A stretch of DNA of 64,000 nucleotides from CAYPNP01 sp964412195 (GTDB lineage Bacteria > Acidobacteriota > JAAYUB01). The notes beneath the pieces are model-generated. The model saw nothing but the letters and a program-made list of their open reading frames with translations. It ran no database searches and had not been told where the DNA came from. Shown piece after piece: positions 43,107 to 53,716 of the stretch (positions within the stretch are counted from its first letter, which is position 1; every line of letters begins with the position of its first letter). The position numbers and the translations under genes were made by a program. The stretch lies in NCBI GenBank assembly GCA_964412195.1, contig CAYPNP010000002.1, positions 310,001 through 374,000 on the forward strand, given 5' to 3'.

Positions 43107-43826
43107 ATGGTGAAACGAGTCGGATGCCTCTTGTTGATCGTGGCCGCGTGCGGCGCCGTGCTCCATGCGGAGAAGTTCTATTCCTACACCGACCGCAACG
43201 GCTTCCTGGTGTTCTGCAACCACCTGCCCCGCCAGGGCGAGAAGTCCGACGTCAAGGAATTCGAGATCGACCGCGCACAGGACCGGCCGGACCTGATCCA
43301 GTTCGACGAGAGCCGCTACAACGACTTTGACGCGCTCATCTCGAAGCACTGCGACGCCATGGGCGTCGACTTCAACCTCGTCAAGGCGCTGATCCTCGTA
43401 GAGTCGAATTTCAATCCGAAAGCCCGCTCCCCCAAGGGGGCCATGGGCCTGATGCAACTGATGCCCGACACCGCCCGCCGCTACGATGTCGCCTCCCCCT
43501 ACGACCCCGACGAGAACATCCGCGGCGGCGTAAGCTACCTCCGCGACCTCATCGGGATGTTCGACGGCAACGTGGAGCTCATCCTGGCCGCATACAACGC
43601 CGGCGAGAACCTGGTCAGGAAGATCCAGCGCGTGCCGAGCTATAAGGAAACCGTCAAATACGTCGCCAACATTCTGAAGATCTTCGGCAAGGCCCGGACC
43701 CGGGTCTCCGATGACCTGATCGTGTACACACCGGGCTCCCGCTTCTTCCGGTTCTACGACGAGAACGGCACTCTGACCTTCACCAACATCGACCCGCCGG
43801 CCAACGCCAAGCCCGCCAACAAGTAG
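43107..43826 (+). CDS. Lytic transglycosylase (SLT family) with DUF4124-like ends
   Basis: 239 residues. A signal peptide (VGCLLLIVAACGAVLHAEK) precedes a short DUF4124-like strand (FYSYTDRNGFLVFCNH). The SLT domain (about 75-200) has the catalytic Glu in ALILVESNFNPKARSPKGA, then MGLMQLMPDTARRY and AYNAGENLV, the lysozyme-like signature. A second DUF4124-like motif closes the protein (RFYDENGTLTFTN). It cleaves peptidoglycan to anhydro-muropeptides, perhaps making room for envelope machinery. The ATG at 43107 has AAGGA 9 bases upstream; an earlier TTG at 43089 would place the signal peptide too far in. Confidence 0.9.
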   Translation: MVKRVGCLLLIVAACGAVLHAEKFYSYTDRNGFLVFCNHLPRQGEKSDVKEFEIDRAQDRPDLIQFDESRYNDFDALISKHCDAMGVDFNLVKALILVESNFNPKARSPKGAMGLMQLMPDTARRYDVASPYDPDENIRGGVSYLRDLIGMFDGNVELILAAYNAGENLVRKIQRVPSYKETVKYVANILKIFGKARTRVSDDLIVYTPGSRFFRFYDENGTLTFTNIDPPANAKPANK

Positions 43827-43882
43827 GCCGGTCCATCCCAAACATGCGACAGCCTCTTCATACAGACCTCGGGGGATAAACC

Positions 43883-45705
<1,823 letters not shown>

Positions 45706-45709
<4 letters not shown>

Positions 45710-46626
45710 AACCAGACATCGCCCCCGAACCATCGGAAGTCAAGGGAGTGATCCTGGCCGCTGGCTACGGGACGCGGTTCCTGCCGGTCACCAAGACGGT
45801 GCCCAAAGAAATGTTGCCGCTGGTAGACGTCCCCGCCATCCAGTTCATCGTGGATGAGTTCATCGCCTCGGGCATCCGCGAGATCCTGATCATCACCAGC
45901 CGGCGCAAGAAGGTCCTGGAGGACTATTTCGACCGGGAGATCGAGCTGGAAACCACCTTCCGGCAGGCCGGGGCGGAGGGGAAGCTGGCCCGGATCCAGC
46001 CCCCGTCGGTCAACGTCTGCTTCACCCGGCAGGAACGCATGCTCGGCACCGCTCACGCCCTGATGCTGTGCCGGCGGTTCACTCCGCATTCGCCCTTCGT
46101 GGTGGCGTACCCGGACGACATCCTGATCAGCGACCCGCCCTGCAGCCGGACACTGATCGAAGCGTGGCGCGGCTCAGTTGCTCCGGAGAATCCTGGCGGC
46201 TGCAGTGTCCTCTCCCTCCTCGCCTTCCCGGAAGGGGACATCTCGCGCTACGGCATCGTGGCACCGGAATACCGGTCCGGACGGCTGTACGTCCAGGAGA
46301 TGGTCGAGAAGCCGCCGCCGGGGAGCGAACCCAGCCGTCTGGTCTCGCTGGGCCGCTACCTTTACACCCCGGAGTTATTCCCCGTCCTGGAGGAGATGGC
46401 CGCCGGACACGGCGGAGGCGAGTTCTACCAGACCGGCCCCATCAACCGCCTGGCCGCGCGCGGGAAAGTCCTGGGAGTGGAATTCCAGGGCACCCGGTTC
46501 GACACCGGGGAGCCGCTCGGCTTCCTGCAGGCCACCCTGGAATATGCCCTGACGCGGGACGATCTGCGGGACCAGCTGCTCCCTTACCTGCACGACATCT
46601 CGAGGCGATATAGGGGGACGCCGTGA
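45706..46626 (+). CDS. galU: UTP-glucose-1-phosphate uridylyltransferase
   Basis: 306 residues. The nucleotidyltransferase signature is ILAAGYGTRFLPVTKTVPKE, with MLPLVDVPAIQFIVDE after it; VAYPDDILI holds the metal-binding Asp, and VQEMVEKPPP and RYLYTPELF fit GalU. It makes UDP-glucose for polysaccharide and, with a dehydrogenase, UDP-uronic acids. It starts within the glmS stop codon (ATGA). Its own stop overlaps the GTG of a truncated nucleotide-sugar dehydrogenase, so a longer sugar-nucleotide operon once continued here. Confidence 0.95.
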
Positions 46627-46697
46627 AGCCGTCGCTGGAGAAAATCGAGCAACGCACCACCCGGATCGGAGTGATCGGCCGGGGCTTCTACGGATGA
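46623..46697 (+). pseudogene. N-terminal stub of a nucleotide-sugar dehydrogenase
   Basis: Beginning with a GTG that overlaps the galU stop (GTGA), 24 codons read LEKIEQRTTRIGVIGRGFYG and then stop. This matches the N-terminus of UDP-glucose/UDP-GlcNAc dehydrogenases (consensus around RIGVIGLGYVG, the start of the NAD Rossmann fold). The remainder is absent. The gene was probably deleted when the downstream capsule block joined or rearranged. Confidence 0.6.
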
Positions 46698-46745
46698 GGC
46701 CGTCCGGGCGACCGACCACGTTTGTTACGACCGCCAGAAAACTGA

Positions 46746-46775
46746 TTGACATTATTGGTCAAGATGCCCTACCAT
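46746..46775 (+). promoter_or_regulatory. Predicted promoter for the capsule-export operon
   Basis: A perfect TTGACA (46746-46751) and TACCAT (46770-46775) are 18 bases apart. The leader to the export gene would be about 100 bases. Confidence 0.45.
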
Positions 46776-46884
46776 TCAATCGCCGGAGCGGATTGAGAGG
46801 TAAGCCGACTGTATATTTCTTCGATCATTGTCCGTTCAGGCTGGCGGCAATCATATAAATCAGATGGATTCAACGGGGGCTGAA

Positions 46885-47874
46885 ATGAGGCGGAATACTA
46901 TATTCTGGGTGATAGTCACCCAAATCATCTTCGGGCTTTGCCTCGGCCAGCAGATCCCCCCCGTCCCCACCGCCCCGGCCGATTCCCCCGACAAGAAGAA
47001 CGAGCAGCTCGAATGGATCCGCCTGAAGGCCAAGTCCCAGATGGATTACATCCTGGGGCCGGGCGACAGCATCCACATAGAGGTTCTCAACGTCACCGAG
47101 CTGAACAAGGACATTGAAATCAGCCAGGACGGCACTCTCTCCCTGCCCTTCCTCGGGTCGGTCCGCGTCGAAGGACTGACCGCCTACGAACTGCAGAAGA
47201 AACTGGAGTCGCTACTGGGCGAAAACCTGCTGAAGGACCCGAACGTGTCGGTGACGATCAAGGAGTACCGCTCGAGCCCCGTTTACGTGCTCGGGGAGGT
47301 CAACCGGCCGGGGACTTACCAACTCACCCACTTCATGCGGCTGGTGGACATGCTGACCCTGGCCGGCGGCTTCACCACTGGCGCCGGCGAATCCTGCGCC
47401 ATCAGCCGGACTGGCGCGGACGGCCAGACGACCCGCCTCGAGATCGATCTCCGGCAGCTGCTGGAACAGGGGGACATGGTGATGAACGTCCCCATCGAAG
47501 CGGGCGACATGATCGTGGTGGCGAAGAAGGTCGAACGATTGTTTTTCATCCTTGGCGACGTCGGCAAACCGGGAGCTTATCCCATGCCGTCCCCGAAGGG
47601 CATCCGTCTGAGCGAGGCCCTGTCCACCGCCGGTGGCTTCAACAAGACCGCCAAAACGAGCAAGTCCTACCTCGCCCGGATGCAGTCGGACGGTTCCAGG
47701 AAACTGATCGAGGTCGACCTCAAGAAAATCCTGGCAGGGCAACTCGAAGATCCACTCCTCGGCAATTATGATCTAGTCTATGTGCCGGACTCCAAATCCA
47801 AGACCATCGGATATTCATTCATGAACAGCCTGTCCATGTTCGCCTACGGCGGTTTCCTGGCTTTCATACCATAA
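46885..47874 (+). CDS. Polysaccharide export protein (Wza/BexD-like)
   Basis: 329 residues. A signal peptide (FWVIVTQIIFGLCLGQQ) precedes a Poly_export domain (YILGPGDSIHIEVLNVTELN) and two or three SLBB domains (VYVLGEVNRPGTYQLT; FFILGDVGKPGAYPMPSP). No lipobox Cys is evident, so it may be an unlipidated relative. These proteins form the outer-membrane or periplasmic channel for capsule or exopolysaccharide. The ATG at 46885 has a GGGGG site; in-frame ATGs at 46828 and 46864 lack one. It opens the run of eight genes to 56.4 kb and is followed 10 bases later by the BY-kinase gene. Confidence 0.9.
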   Translation: MRRNTIFWVIVTQIIFGLCLGQQIPPVPTAPADSPDKKNEQLEWIRLKAKSQMDYILGPGDSIHIEVLNVTELNKDIEISQDGTLSLPFLGSVRVEGLTAYELQKKLESLLGENLLKDPNVSVTIKEYRSSPVYVLGEVNRPGTYQLTHFMRLVDMLTLAGGFTTGAGESCAISRTGADGQTTRLEIDLRQLLEQGDMVMNVPIEAGDMIVVAKKVERLFFILGDVGKPGAYPMPSPKGIRLSEALSTAGGFNKTAKTSKSYLARMQSDGSRKLIEVDLKKILAGQLEDPLLGNYDLVYVPDSKSKTIGYSFMNSLSMFAYGGFLAFIP

Positions 47875-47884
47875 AGAGACATTC

Positions 47885-50221
47885 ATGGCGAAGGATCAAT
47901 TCCCTATCCTCCCAACAGAAGAACGCGACAGCGCGCTGCCGGCGGTGTACCAGGGCAACACGATGCAACTGGTCGTCCCCCAGCAGGAGGAGGGGATCCA
48001 CCTGCTGGACTACTGGAAAATCATCCTCAAGCGCAAATGGCTGATCATTCTCTGCTTTTTTGCCACGATCCTTACGGCCTTCCTCTACACGATGCGCGAA
48101 ACCCCGATGTACCGGGCCACCACCACGCTGATGGTGGAGACGGATACTCCGAACATCCTGCCGTACCAAAACATAATGGAGATGAACAGCTACATGTACA
48201 TCTCCCCGGAGTACCTCCAGACCCAGTGTTCAATCCTGCAGAGCAAGTCCCTGGCGACCCGCGTGGCCAGGGTGCTTCGCCTCGACCAGGATCCCCGGCT
48301 CCGAAGTCCGAGGCAAGCGAGCGCCGGCCTGCCCTTTGCAAAAAAGGACGCGGGCAAAGGAGAGACAGTCATTCCCCCGGCGGATCCCGATGAAATCTAC
48401 GCCTCGTTGTCCGGCATCGTCCAAGGCGGGCTGGAAGTCCAACCGGTCAAGGACAGCCAACTGATCCAGATCAGCTACATCTCCGCCGATCCCGTGCTGG
48501 CCCAGAAGATCATCAACGCCGTCGGCGAGGAATTCATTCAGCAGAATTTCGAGGCGCGCTACCAAGCGGTCCAGCAGGCCACCGAGTTCCTCAAGCGGCA
48601 GATCACCCAGCTGAAGGCCAAACTGGAAAAGTCGGAAGAGAACCTGATCATGTACGCCCGGGTCAACGACATCATGGTGATCGGCGAGCAACAGGACGTG
48701 GTGCTGCAGAAGCTGAGCGAACTCAACGCCGCCCTCACCGAGTCGCAGACCGAACGGATCCGCAAGGAGTCGGTCTATCGGATCGTCAGGTCCATTCCGG
48801 ACCCCATCGCCAATTTCCCGTCGGTCCTGCGGAATGGCATGATCGAGGACCTGGAGAAGCGGATGTCCGCCCTCAAGCAGGAGTACGCCCGCCAGGGATC
48901 CAAGTTCAAGGCCGAATGGCCCTCCATGCAGGAGCTGCAGAACCAGATCGACGAAGCCGACGCGCAGCTGCGCAAGGAAAAGCAGATGGCCGTCACCACG
49001 GTCATGACGGATTACGAGACGGCCCTCAAGCGGGAGAAGCTGCTCCAGGAGGCGGTCGACAATCAGAAGGTGCTGGCCAACCAGATCAAGGAGAGCCTGA
49101 TCCAGTACAATATCCTCCAGCGGGAAGTGGACACCAACAAGAATGTTTATGAGGGCATGCTGACCCGGCTCAAGGAGGCCTCGGTGGCTGCCGGTTTGAA
49201 ATCCAGCAACATCCGGATCATCGACCGGGCGGAAGTTCCCGGCGCACCGTTCAAGCCCAATCCGTTCCGCAACATGATGATGGCGGTCATCATCGGCCTG
49301 CTGCTGGGCGTCGGCCTCGCCTTTTTCGTGGAGTACCTTGACAACACGGTGAAAACCCCCGACCAGGTGGAGCAGCTCACCACCCTGCCGGCGCTCGGCC
49401 TCATTCCCTCCTACACGGCGCCTTCGGCCGCCCTGCCGAAATCCTCCCGGAAGACGTTTTCGATCGTGCCCAAAAAGGGTGGAAGCAACGGACACCGGCC
49501 GGTGGAGCTTATCGTCCACGACGATCCGACTTCCTCCCTGGCCGAGGCCTTCCGCTCGCTGCGGACATCCATCCTGCTTTCCAACTCCGACACCCCGCCG
49601 CACACCTTCATATTCACTTCGCCCCGGCCGGCCGAAGGGAAAACCACCGCCGCAATCAACACCGCCATTTCCTTCGCACAGGCGGGCAAGCGGGTGGTGT
49701 TGCTGGACCTCGACATGCGCAAGCCCAGGATCCATTCCCTCTTCAGCCTGGACAACATCTCCGGGATGAGTTCCTTCCTGGCGGGCACGGCCGAGCTGTC
49801 GAACCTGATCCACAAAACGCACATCGACGACCTGTTCGTGATCCCCTCGGGCCCGATCCCGCCCAATCCCGCCGAATTGCTTTCCTCGCAACGGATGCGG
49901 CAAGCACTGGACCTGCTCCGCGAGTATTTCGACCATGTCATCATCGACACCCCTCCCATCCTCTCGGTCACGGACTCCAGGATTCTCGCCCGCTTGACCG
50001 ACGGGGTCATCCTCGTCATCCGCAGCGGTGACACCCCCAAGCAGGTGCTGCGCCAGGCGCAGAAGAACCTGCAGCTGATCAACGCCCATATCCTCGGAGT
50101 TTTGGTCAACGCCGCCGATCTGGCCAGCGCCGATTATTATTACTACTCGAAATATTACTATTACCAGTATTATAATGAGGATACTGGAAAGAAACGATCC
50201 CGACGACACAAAAGGGCTTGA
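47885..50221 (+). CDS. Wzz-domain chain-length regulator fused to BY-kinase (Wzc-like)
   Basis: 778 residues. Two membrane helices (about 52-70 and 458-478) flank a periplasmic coiled-coil Wzz domain. The C-terminal kinase has Walker A FTSPRPAEGKTTAAINTA, Walker A' VVLLDLDMRKPR and Walker B HVIIDTPPIL. The last residues carry a tyrosine cluster (SADYYYYSKYYYYQYYNED), the self-phosphorylated tail. It controls polymer length and export together with the Wza-like protein, and the CpsB-type phosphatase three genes on is its likely antagonist. Confidence 0.95.
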   Translation: MAKDQFPILPTEERDSALPAVYQGNTMQLVVPQQEEGIHLLDYWKIILKRKWLIILCFFATILTAFLYTMRETPMYRATTTLMVETDTPNILPYQNIMEMNSYMYISPEYLQTQCSILQSKSLATRVARVLRLDQDPRLRSPRQASAGLPFAKKDAGKGETVIPPADPDEIYASLSGIVQGGLEVQPVKDSQLIQISYISADPVLAQKIINAVGEEFIQQNFEARYQAVQQATEFLKRQITQLKAKLEKSEENLIMYARVNDIMVIGEQQDVVLQKLSELNAALTESQTERIRKESVYRIVRSIPDPIANFPSVLRNGMIEDLEKRMSALKQEYARQGSKFKAEWPSMQELQNQIDEADAQLRKEKQMAVTTVMTDYETALKREKLLQEAVDNQKVLANQIKESLIQYNILQREVDTNKNVYEGMLTRLKEASVAAGLKSSNIRIIDRAEVPGAPFKPNPFRNMMMAVIIGLLLGVGLAFFVEYLDNTVKTPDQVEQLTTLPALGLIPSYTAPSAALPKSSRKTFSIVPKKGGSNGHRPVELIVHDDPTSSLAEAFRSLRTSILLSNSDTPPHTFIFTSPRPAEGKTTAAINTAISFAQAGKRVVLLDLDMRKPRIHSLFSLDNISGMSSFLAGTAELSNLIHKTHIDDLFVIPSGPIPPNPAELLSSQRMRQALDLLREYFDHVIIDTPPILSVTDSRILARLTDGVILVIRSGDTPKQVLRQAQKNLQLINAHILGVLVNAADLASADYYYYSKYYYYQYYNEDTGKKRSRRHKRA

Positions 50222-50244
50222 CGCCCCTCGCAGGGAGGTGTGAA

Positions 50245-50907
50245 TTGGCTAGATTGGTCTTGATCTCTTCCATCTTACTCGTCCTCGCCGGCATGCTGGG
50301 TGCCGCCCCCGGCTCACAGAGCCTTCCGCTGGGTGAAGTGGTCGCCGGGGGGAACCTCGTGGTGGGCAATACCGCGATGCCCCGCGGCGCGACGATCTTC
50401 GACGGCGACGCCATCCGGGCGGACAAGGAATCCTCGGTCCTGCAATTCTCCCAGGACGGCAAGATCGAGCTCTACCCCGGGGCTTCCGCCGATATCGGGA
50501 AAGATGTCGCGCGGCTGACAATCAACCTCCATGGAGGAAAGATCTCGTACGCCCTGCCCAAGGGTTCCCGGGTCCTCTTCGACACGCCCAAGGTCACGAT
50601 CCGGCCGGGCAGCGGAAGCGAACTCTTCATCGGCACCGTCGAGCGAACGCCGGATTCCGCCATCGTGCAGCCCGTGCAGGGCGAGATGATCGTGGAAAAC
50701 AAGGAGACCGGCGAAACCGCCACGGTCCACTCAGGTTACACCGCCACCTGTATCGTCGGAACCCCGATCTACTGGGCCGGCGATCCTTATGCCGTGACCA
50801 GATTCCCGTGGATCTACGTGGTCATCGGCGCAGGAGCCGTCGAGACGGGCATCATCATCCACGAAGTGATCAATGAGGAGAAGCCTGCCAGCCCGGCCGG
50901 CAGGTGA
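50245..50907 (+). CDS. Exported FecR-domain-like protein
   Basis: 220 residues starting at a TTG supported by GGGAGG 6 bases upstream. A signal peptide (LVLISSILLVLAGMLGAAPG) precedes a FecR-like beta domain (ATIFDGDAIRADKESSVLQF; LTINLHGGKISYALPKGSRV; HSGYTATCIVG). A C-terminal hydrophobic helix (IYVVIGAGAVETGIIIHEVI) may anchor it. FecR domains often sit in signalling or surface scaffolds; no sigma factor is near. It follows the kinase gene by 23 bases and overlaps the region before the PEGA gene. Confidence 0.78.
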   Translation: MARLVLISSILLVLAGMLGAAPGSQSLPLGEVVAGGNLVVGNTAMPRGATIFDGDAIRADKESSVLQFSQDGKIELYPGASADIGKDVARLTINLHGGKISYALPKGSRVLFDTPKVTIRPGSGSELFIGTVERTPDSAIVQPVQGEMIVENKETGETATVHSGYTATCIVGTPIYWAGDPYAVTRFPWIYVVIGAGAVETGIIIHEVINEEKPASPAGR

Positions 50908-50950
50908 ACCGGATCTCATCATGCGCGGTCGCTGGCACTCCAGGAGCGCA

Positions 50951-51805
50951 ATGATAGGTTTGATCTGGGCCTTGGTTTTCCCATGCCAGGCGCTGACGGG
51001 GCAGGAGTCCGTCTCCACGCAAATCGATTTTCATGACATCCCCCCGGGAACGGAAGTCTCCCTGGACGGCAGCTGGATCGGCACTGCAACGGAGTCCGGC
51101 CATTTTCAAATCCGGGGGTTGCTCCCGGGCACGTACAAGTTCACCTTCCAGAAGGAAGGCCGGTTGATTCACAGCTGTTCGGTGACGGTGGTTGCCGGAC
51201 AGCCGGTTTTAATTTCTGTTGCCCCCGCCCCGGCGCCGACTCGGAACAATATCCCGGCCCCCCTCCAACGGGAACCTGCCCCATCGAAGACCGCAGCCTC
51301 CGCCCCGGCGCCCGCCCCGAAAATCAGCCCGACCCCAATGCGGCGGGAACTCGCCCCGCCGAAGGTTGAAAGCGTCGCACCCGTGCTGCCCCCGGCGGTC
51401 GACCTGCAACCCGCCCCGCCACCCCAAACCAAGGCCAGGGCCACCGCACCGCCGCCGGCACCCCGCCCGGCTGCCACGACGGTTTTCCCCATCGACGAGC
51501 GGTTGGTCCTTTTTCCCCTGCTGGCCATCATGCTGGCCCTCGGCAGCCTGCTCGCGGTCCGCTTCTTTGCCAAGCGCCCGGCTTCCTCTAAAGAAGCGCC
51601 CGCCGCCACGGTGCCGGCAGCCGCGGCGGAACCGGAGGAAATCGTCCTCCCTCCGGAAACATCTTCCGACCCCGAACCCGCGTTCCTCGAGGACCTGCGG
51701 TTTCGCGAATCCCTTTTTCAGAAGGGATTCAGCAAGCCGAAACGGGTTTCCAATCGCGACATCGTCGTCGACATTGACACCTATGAGGTAGGAAAAGAAC
51801 TATGA
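50951..51805 (+). CDS. PEGA-domain membrane protein
   Basis: 284 residues from the ATG at 50951, chosen for AGGAG 4 bases upstream and an immediate signal peptide (IGLIWALVFPCQALTGQES); an ATG at 50921 is possible. The N-terminal PEGA domain reads IDFHDIPPGTEVSLDGSWIG and GLLPGTYKFTFQKEGRLIHS. A long Pro/Ala-rich stretch leads to one membrane helix (about 183-205, LVLFPLLAIMLALGSLLAV) and an acidic cytoplasmic tail. PEGA domains are associated with surface layers and glycans. It overlaps the next gene by four bases. Confidence 0.78.
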   Translation: MIGLIWALVFPCQALTGQESVSTQIDFHDIPPGTEVSLDGSWIGTATESGHFQIRGLLPGTYKFTFQKEGRLIHSCSVTVVAGQPVLISVAPAPAPTRNNIPAPLQREPAPSKTAASAPAPAPKISPTPMRRELAPPKVESVAPVLPPAVDLQPAPPPQTKARATAPPPAPRPAATTVFPIDERLVLFPLLAIMLALGSLLAVRFFAKRPASSKEAPAATVPAAAAEPEEIVLPPETSSDPEPAFLEDLRFRESLFQKGFSKPKRVSNRDIVVDIDTYEVGKEL

Positions 51806-52947
51806 AATCACAACACCTGCTCCTCATCTGCTTATTGGCGATTGCCTCGGCGGGCGGCTGCCTGATGGCAGTGGAAAAAGTCCCCGCCAATATCATTGAG
51901 ATTCGGAATTCCGGAGACATTGTGCTGGGGGTTCCCTCCAGCGCCGGGCTGTCCGGCGCCAAGGGGGAGATTTTTTACTCGGTCGTCGCCGACGGCGTCA
52001 GCCGGGAAGTCGTGCCCGCGACCTTCACGGTTGTCGAGATCCTCGACCTCACCCGGGTGCGGATCCGGATCGACCTCCAGAATGGCCAGATCCAGCCTTC
52101 CTACTCCGCCCGGATTCTCACCAGTTCCGTGCCCGCCGTACCGGCTCCGCCGCCACCTCCGGCGACCACCCCCGCCGCCTCGGCTCCCCCGGCGGCCTCC
52201 AGGGTCATGACCGTCAATGAATTCCTGGCGGACAAGATCCTGATCCCCAAAGGCCCCGCCGATATCGGTGTGGATAAGAAGGATTGCAAGTACTGGAACG
52301 AAACTCCCGCCCATCGTGCCCCGGTGGGGGAATTTTACATCGGCAAATACGAGGTGACCGTCGAGCAGTACCGCGAGTTCCTCGAGAAAACCCGTCACGC
52401 CATGCCCTCCAATTGGAAGGATTCCCGCCCTCCGGCCGGCACGGATCACCACCCGATTGTGAACATCACCTACGATGACGCCCAGGATTATTGCGAGTGG
52501 GCCATGGTCCGCCTGCCCTCCGAGGAAGAGTGGGAATGGGCCGGCCGCTGCGGGGTCTACAAGTTCTATCCCTGGGGCGATAAATACAAGGAAAAGTACT
52601 CCAACATCGAGGAAACCAAGTTCGATGGCCCCATCCCCGTGGGTGACATGCCCAAGGACCTCTCCAAGTTCGGCGTCTGGGACCTGGCGGGCAATGTTTC
52701 CGAGTGGACGGCGTCCACCTACAAGGCCTACCCCGGCAACACCCACCCGGAACCGGAATACAACCAGGACCTGCGGGTCGTGCGCGGAGGAAACTTCTCC
52801 GCCGACAAGAAGTACTCGCGGCTGATCTTCCGCGCCGCCGTTAAGGACGATTACAAGGCCTGCGATCTCGGATTCCGGGTGGCCATCAGCGTCGAAGCCG
52901 TCGACGAACTGGTCCGCAAAGGGTTGCTGCGGGCCTCCGGGGAATGA
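51802..52947 (+). CDS. Exported SUMF1/FGE-sulfatase-domain protein
   Basis: 381 residues. A signal peptide with a possible lipid site (AIASAGGC) leads to a small beta domain (about 30-110) of FlgT/CsgG-like look, a Pro/Ala linker and a formylglycine-generating-enzyme fold (about 140-375; FYIGKYEVTVEQYREFLEKT, RLPSEEEWEWAGRCG, LAGNVSEWTAS, RVVRGGNF, LGFRVAIS). The cysteine pair of active formylglycine-generating enzymes is not seen in the C-terminal loop, so sulfatase activation is unlikely; a binding or structural role in the glycan machinery is more plausible. Confidence 0.82.
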   Translation: MKSQHLLLICLLAIASAGGCLMAVEKVPANIIEIRNSGDIVLGVPSSAGLSGAKGEIFYSVVADGVSREVVPATFTVVEILDLTRVRIRIDLQNGQIQPSYSARILTSSVPAVPAPPPPPATTPAASAPPAASRVMTVNEFLADKILIPKGPADIGVDKKDCKYWNETPAHRAPVGEFYIGKYEVTVEQYREFLEKTRHAMPSNWKDSRPPAGTDHHPIVNITYDDAQDYCEWAMVRLPSEEEWEWAGRCGVYKFYPWGDKYKEKYSNIEETKFDGPIPVGDMPKDLSKFGVWDLAGNVSEWTASTYKAYPGNTHPEPEYNQDLRVVRGGNFSADKKYSRLIFRAAVKDDYKACDLGFRVAISVEAVDELVRKGLLRASGE

Positions 52948-53669
52948 CCGATCTCCACAATCACCTGCTCTGGGGGGTGGACGATGGGGCGTCCACCCTT
53001 TCGGATTCCCGGTCGATGCTTGCCGCCTACGCCCGTCTGGGCTATGTCCGGATCGCCTGCACTCCGCACAGCTTTCACCCCAGCTTCCCCCCGCCGGATC
53101 CGGACCTGCTTCAGGACCGTTTTCAGGAACTCGAATCTGTCGGACGCGAAATGGGATTGGAGCTGCTGCTCTGGAGCGAGCATTATCTGTCCGCTGAATT
53201 GATCGATGCCATGGAGACCCGGACGGGTCGCCTGAGCCTGCTCCAGGATCGCTATCTGCTGGTGGAACTCGGCGCATTCACCAACCTGCAGCACTTTGGC
53301 AACTTCTCCTTCCGGTTGCAGCTGGCCCGCATCACGCCGATCCTGGCGCACCCGGAACGTTATGCCCACGTGGAGCGCCAATGGCCCCAGTTCACCCGCA
53401 TCCGGGAGTGCGGGTGCCTGTTCCAATTGAACGCCGCCAGCCTCGCCGGGATCGAGGGCAAGCAGGTCAAACAGCGCGCCCTGCGTCTGATCGAGGAAGG
53501 ATTGGCCGACCTGGTGGCCAGCGACGCCCACACGGCCGACGATGTGGCGAGGTTCGTGCCCCCCGCCCTCGCCTGCGTCAAGCAGTCGTTCGGTCCCGAG
53601 GCGGTCCGCCTTCTCTTCTCCGAGAATCCCGGCCGGATCGCCCGGGGAGCGGCGCCGACCACCTGTTGA
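52944..53669 (+). CDS. CpsB/YwqE-type PHP tyrosine phosphatase
   Basis: 241 residues. PHP-family metal ligands appear as TDLHNHLLWGVDDGA at the start, a His in ACTPHSF, an Asp/Glu-His pair in SEHYL, ILAHPERY and VASDAHT. These manganese-dependent phosphatases remove phosphate from the tyrosine tail of BY-kinases; the matching kinase is encoded upstream. It overlaps the SUMF1-like gene by ATGA. Confidence 0.92.
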   Translation: MTDLHNHLLWGVDDGASTLSDSRSMLAAYARLGYVRIACTPHSFHPSFPPPDPDLLQDRFQELESVGREMGLELLLWSEHYLSAELIDAMETRTGRLSLLQDRYLLVELGAFTNLQHFGNFSFRLQLARITPILAHPERYAHVERQWPQFTRIRECGCLFQLNAASLAGIEGKQVKQRALRLIEEGLADLVASDAHTADDVARFVPPALACVKQSFGPEAVRLLFSENPGRIARGAAPTTC

Positions 53670-53716
53670 CCCGATCCTCTCGCTGGAGGCATTGATTCCC
53701 ATTTCGAGGTGAAGAC

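Noticed and set aside
43827..43882. glmS ribozyme upstream of glmS
   Set aside because: The gap is only 56 bases, too short for the ribozyme, and the conserved core is absent.
46828..46884. Extended N-terminus for the Wza-like protein
   Set aside because: Earlier ATG codons lack a ribosome site and would place polar residues ahead of the signal peptide.
50218..50244. Earlier TTG start for the FecR-like protein overlapping the kinase stop
   Set aside because: The TTG at 50245 has a good GGGAGG site and directly begins the signal peptide.
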